A stretch of DNA of 64,000 nucleotides from JAKIYB01 sp964590255. Lineage in GTDB: Bacteria > Armatimonadota > Hebobacteria > CAIYQO01. This document shows positions 63,042-64,000 of this stretch, one piece after another. The stretch's first letter is position 1, and every line of letters begins with the position of its first letter. The notes beneath the pieces are model-generated. The model ran no database searches. It was not told the DNA's origin and was given only the letters and a program-made list of their open reading frames with translations. The position numbers and the translations under genes are program-made. Location: positions 19,216 to 83,215 of the forward strand of contig CAZPYA010000008.1 of assembly GCA_964590255.1 (NCBI GenBank). The letters run 5' to 3'.

Positions 63042-63094
63042 AATACTACAGCCCTGCTTTAGTCGCTGCGCGAACAAAGCAGGGCTGTAGTATT
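63042..63094. terminator. Terminator between acyl-CoA ligase and GHMP kinase
   Basis: A perfect 19-bp stem (63042-63060 with 63076-63094) with a 15-base loop, ending in TATTATTC on the plus strand. The two genes converge on it. Confidence 0.8.
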
Positions 63095-63121
63095 ATTCAC
63101 AATGGTTATAAGTAATTCAGG

Positions 63122-64000
63122 CTAGCGGGTAGGCGCGGTGTCCGCAACCGTCAGGTTCAATGGGCAGGCGCCGCGTCCGAAGGTGATGGCTCGCCGTTGT
63201 TCCTTCACGTTAGCCAGTGCGTGGTCGAGAATGGCCATGCGCTCTTTGCCCGACTCGTAATCCTTGCTGCCGGGCTCGGAGAAGCGCATTTCATCCAGCA
63301 GCACCTGGCGATAAAACTCGAAGCGTTCCGGCTTGCCATAATATTCTTCATCGAGACATCGCCTGCGACTCTTCTTCGCGCACCAGCAGCGAAACGCAGC
63401 CGCCTTTGCCCGCGCCCGTCAGCTTGCCGCCCAGGTAGCCCGGACCGCGTTTGGCGATGCTCAACAGCAGGTCGAGCTGTGGATTCGAGACGCGGAAATC
63501 GAAGGTGAGCGAATCCTGCAGGTTATCCACCAGCACCCCGACTTCATGGCGGTAGTGATCGTATGCCGGCGAATCAGGCGTGATCTCGCCGGTAGCCACG
63601 CGGGATTCCGCTTCCTGGAAGATATGTTCCAGCGTGCGGCCGATAATATTCTGCTTGTAAAAGAAGCGTGCCGTGGTGCGGATATGGTAACCGCCGATGT
63701 TTCGCTTCGGCTTGGTATACACACGCTCGACAGCCTTGGCGTGCTTGCCGAGGATGGCGCCGGCTTCCCCGGGGGTAATCTTCACCGGCAGCAGCATGAT
63801 CAACTCTTCGATGGCAGCATTGGGGATGCCGAGGATATCTTCATGCAGGCTGCCGAACTTGCAGTAATTGGCCGCGAGGCGCGCCCAGTAATCGAGATTC
63901 CCTTCCAGCAACGGCGTCGCGCTGCCGGGTGTGAAGCCGAACTGCTCTTCAACAAGCTTGCCCAGCCAGCCGTCGCCGGTCGCCTCGCCGCGACTGATGG
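63122..64000 (-). pseudogene. GHMP-family sugar kinase (galactokinase-like), frameshifted and partial
   Basis: The gene runs off the right edge: its frame is open through 64000, so the N-terminus is outside. The GHMP C-terminal motif GGKLTGAGKGGCVSLL is present. Near 63355-63370 the frame breaks: one frame ends VREEESQAMSR, the other resumes as LDEEYYGKPERFEFY and continues to the stop at 63122. One extra or two missing bases would explain it. The combined protein would be a sugar or sugar-phosphate kinase, with galactokinase the nearest named relative by motif. Real inactivation or an assembly error cannot be told apart. Confidence 0.72.

Overview
This window reads as chromosomal DNA from a GC-rich, environmental, polysaccharide-degrading bacterium. 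The best guess at affiliation is Armatimonadota or a close relative. The main clue is a pair of pseudopilins whose N-terminus carries the LFPVFAKAREKAR signature together with an H-X9-DG motif. Supporting clues are many large secreted sugar-active proteins, URO-D-like proteins scattered among glycosidase genes, and many palindromic intergenic repeats. The affiliation is an inference from motifs, not from a phylogenetic marker.

Layout. 1-764: 3' part of an IS66-type transposase. 1002-3665: two tandem pseudopilin genes behind a consensus sigma-70 promoter. 3728-8879 (minus): a compact operon of a TIM-barrel amidohydrolase, a large glycosidase-like protein, an SGNH hydrolase and a URO-D-like protein. 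9036-14962 (plus): two large secreted proteins (CBM9-like plus alpha/alpha-toroid; DUF2961/GH172-like). 15056-19619 (minus): a GH130 phosphorylase, an alpha/alpha-toroid protein and a second URO-D-like protein. 19784-30361 (plus): a DNA-repair block of dinB, an MrfA-like DUF1998 helicase, rnhA, mug, one secreted toroid protein and a second MrfA-like helicase. 30461-31435: uppP. 31551-37904 (plus): a GHL6-like glycosidase, a Gfo/Idh/MocA oxidoreductase and a giant secreted toroid protein. 38081-38976: a frameshifted YprB/MrfB-like exonuclease. 39447-42983 (minus): a multi-pass membrane protein and a TIM-barrel protein. 43123-44959: a DinB_2 metalloprotein and a secreted orphan. 45030-46715: long-form PPi-dependent phosphofructokinase. 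46927-47343: a small HExxH/CxxC protein. 47881-52160: two secreted glycan-related proteins. 52416-59924 (minus): an apparent L-arabinose module of a glycyl-radical enzyme, GH27, an AraA/FucI-like isomerase and AraB. 60234-62989: XRE-cupin regulator, an AT-richer orphan and an acyl-CoA ligase. 63122-64000: a GHMP kinase, frameshifted and cut by the window edge.

How it may work together. The secreted proteins and cytoplasmic glycosidases (GH130, GH27, GHL6-like, GH172-like, toroid proteins) suggest uptake and breakdown of plant or microbial polysaccharide. Arabinose and galactose units would feed AraA/AraB and PPi-linked glycolysis. Separately, the MrfA-like helicases and the YprB-like exonuclease match the two components of the Bacillus mitomycin-repair system, here duplicated for the helicase and broken by a frameshift for the nuclease.

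The most unusual material is non-coding. There are two copies of a 165-bp inverted-repeat element with compensatory changes, one of them inserted inside an arm of another palindrome. There are further long fold-back elements at 39155-39279, 52179-52353 and 54391-54514, a palindrome family placed just after stop codons, heptamer arrays upstream of two repair genes, and a likely leaderless promoter. I see no tRNA, rRNA or CRISPR array.
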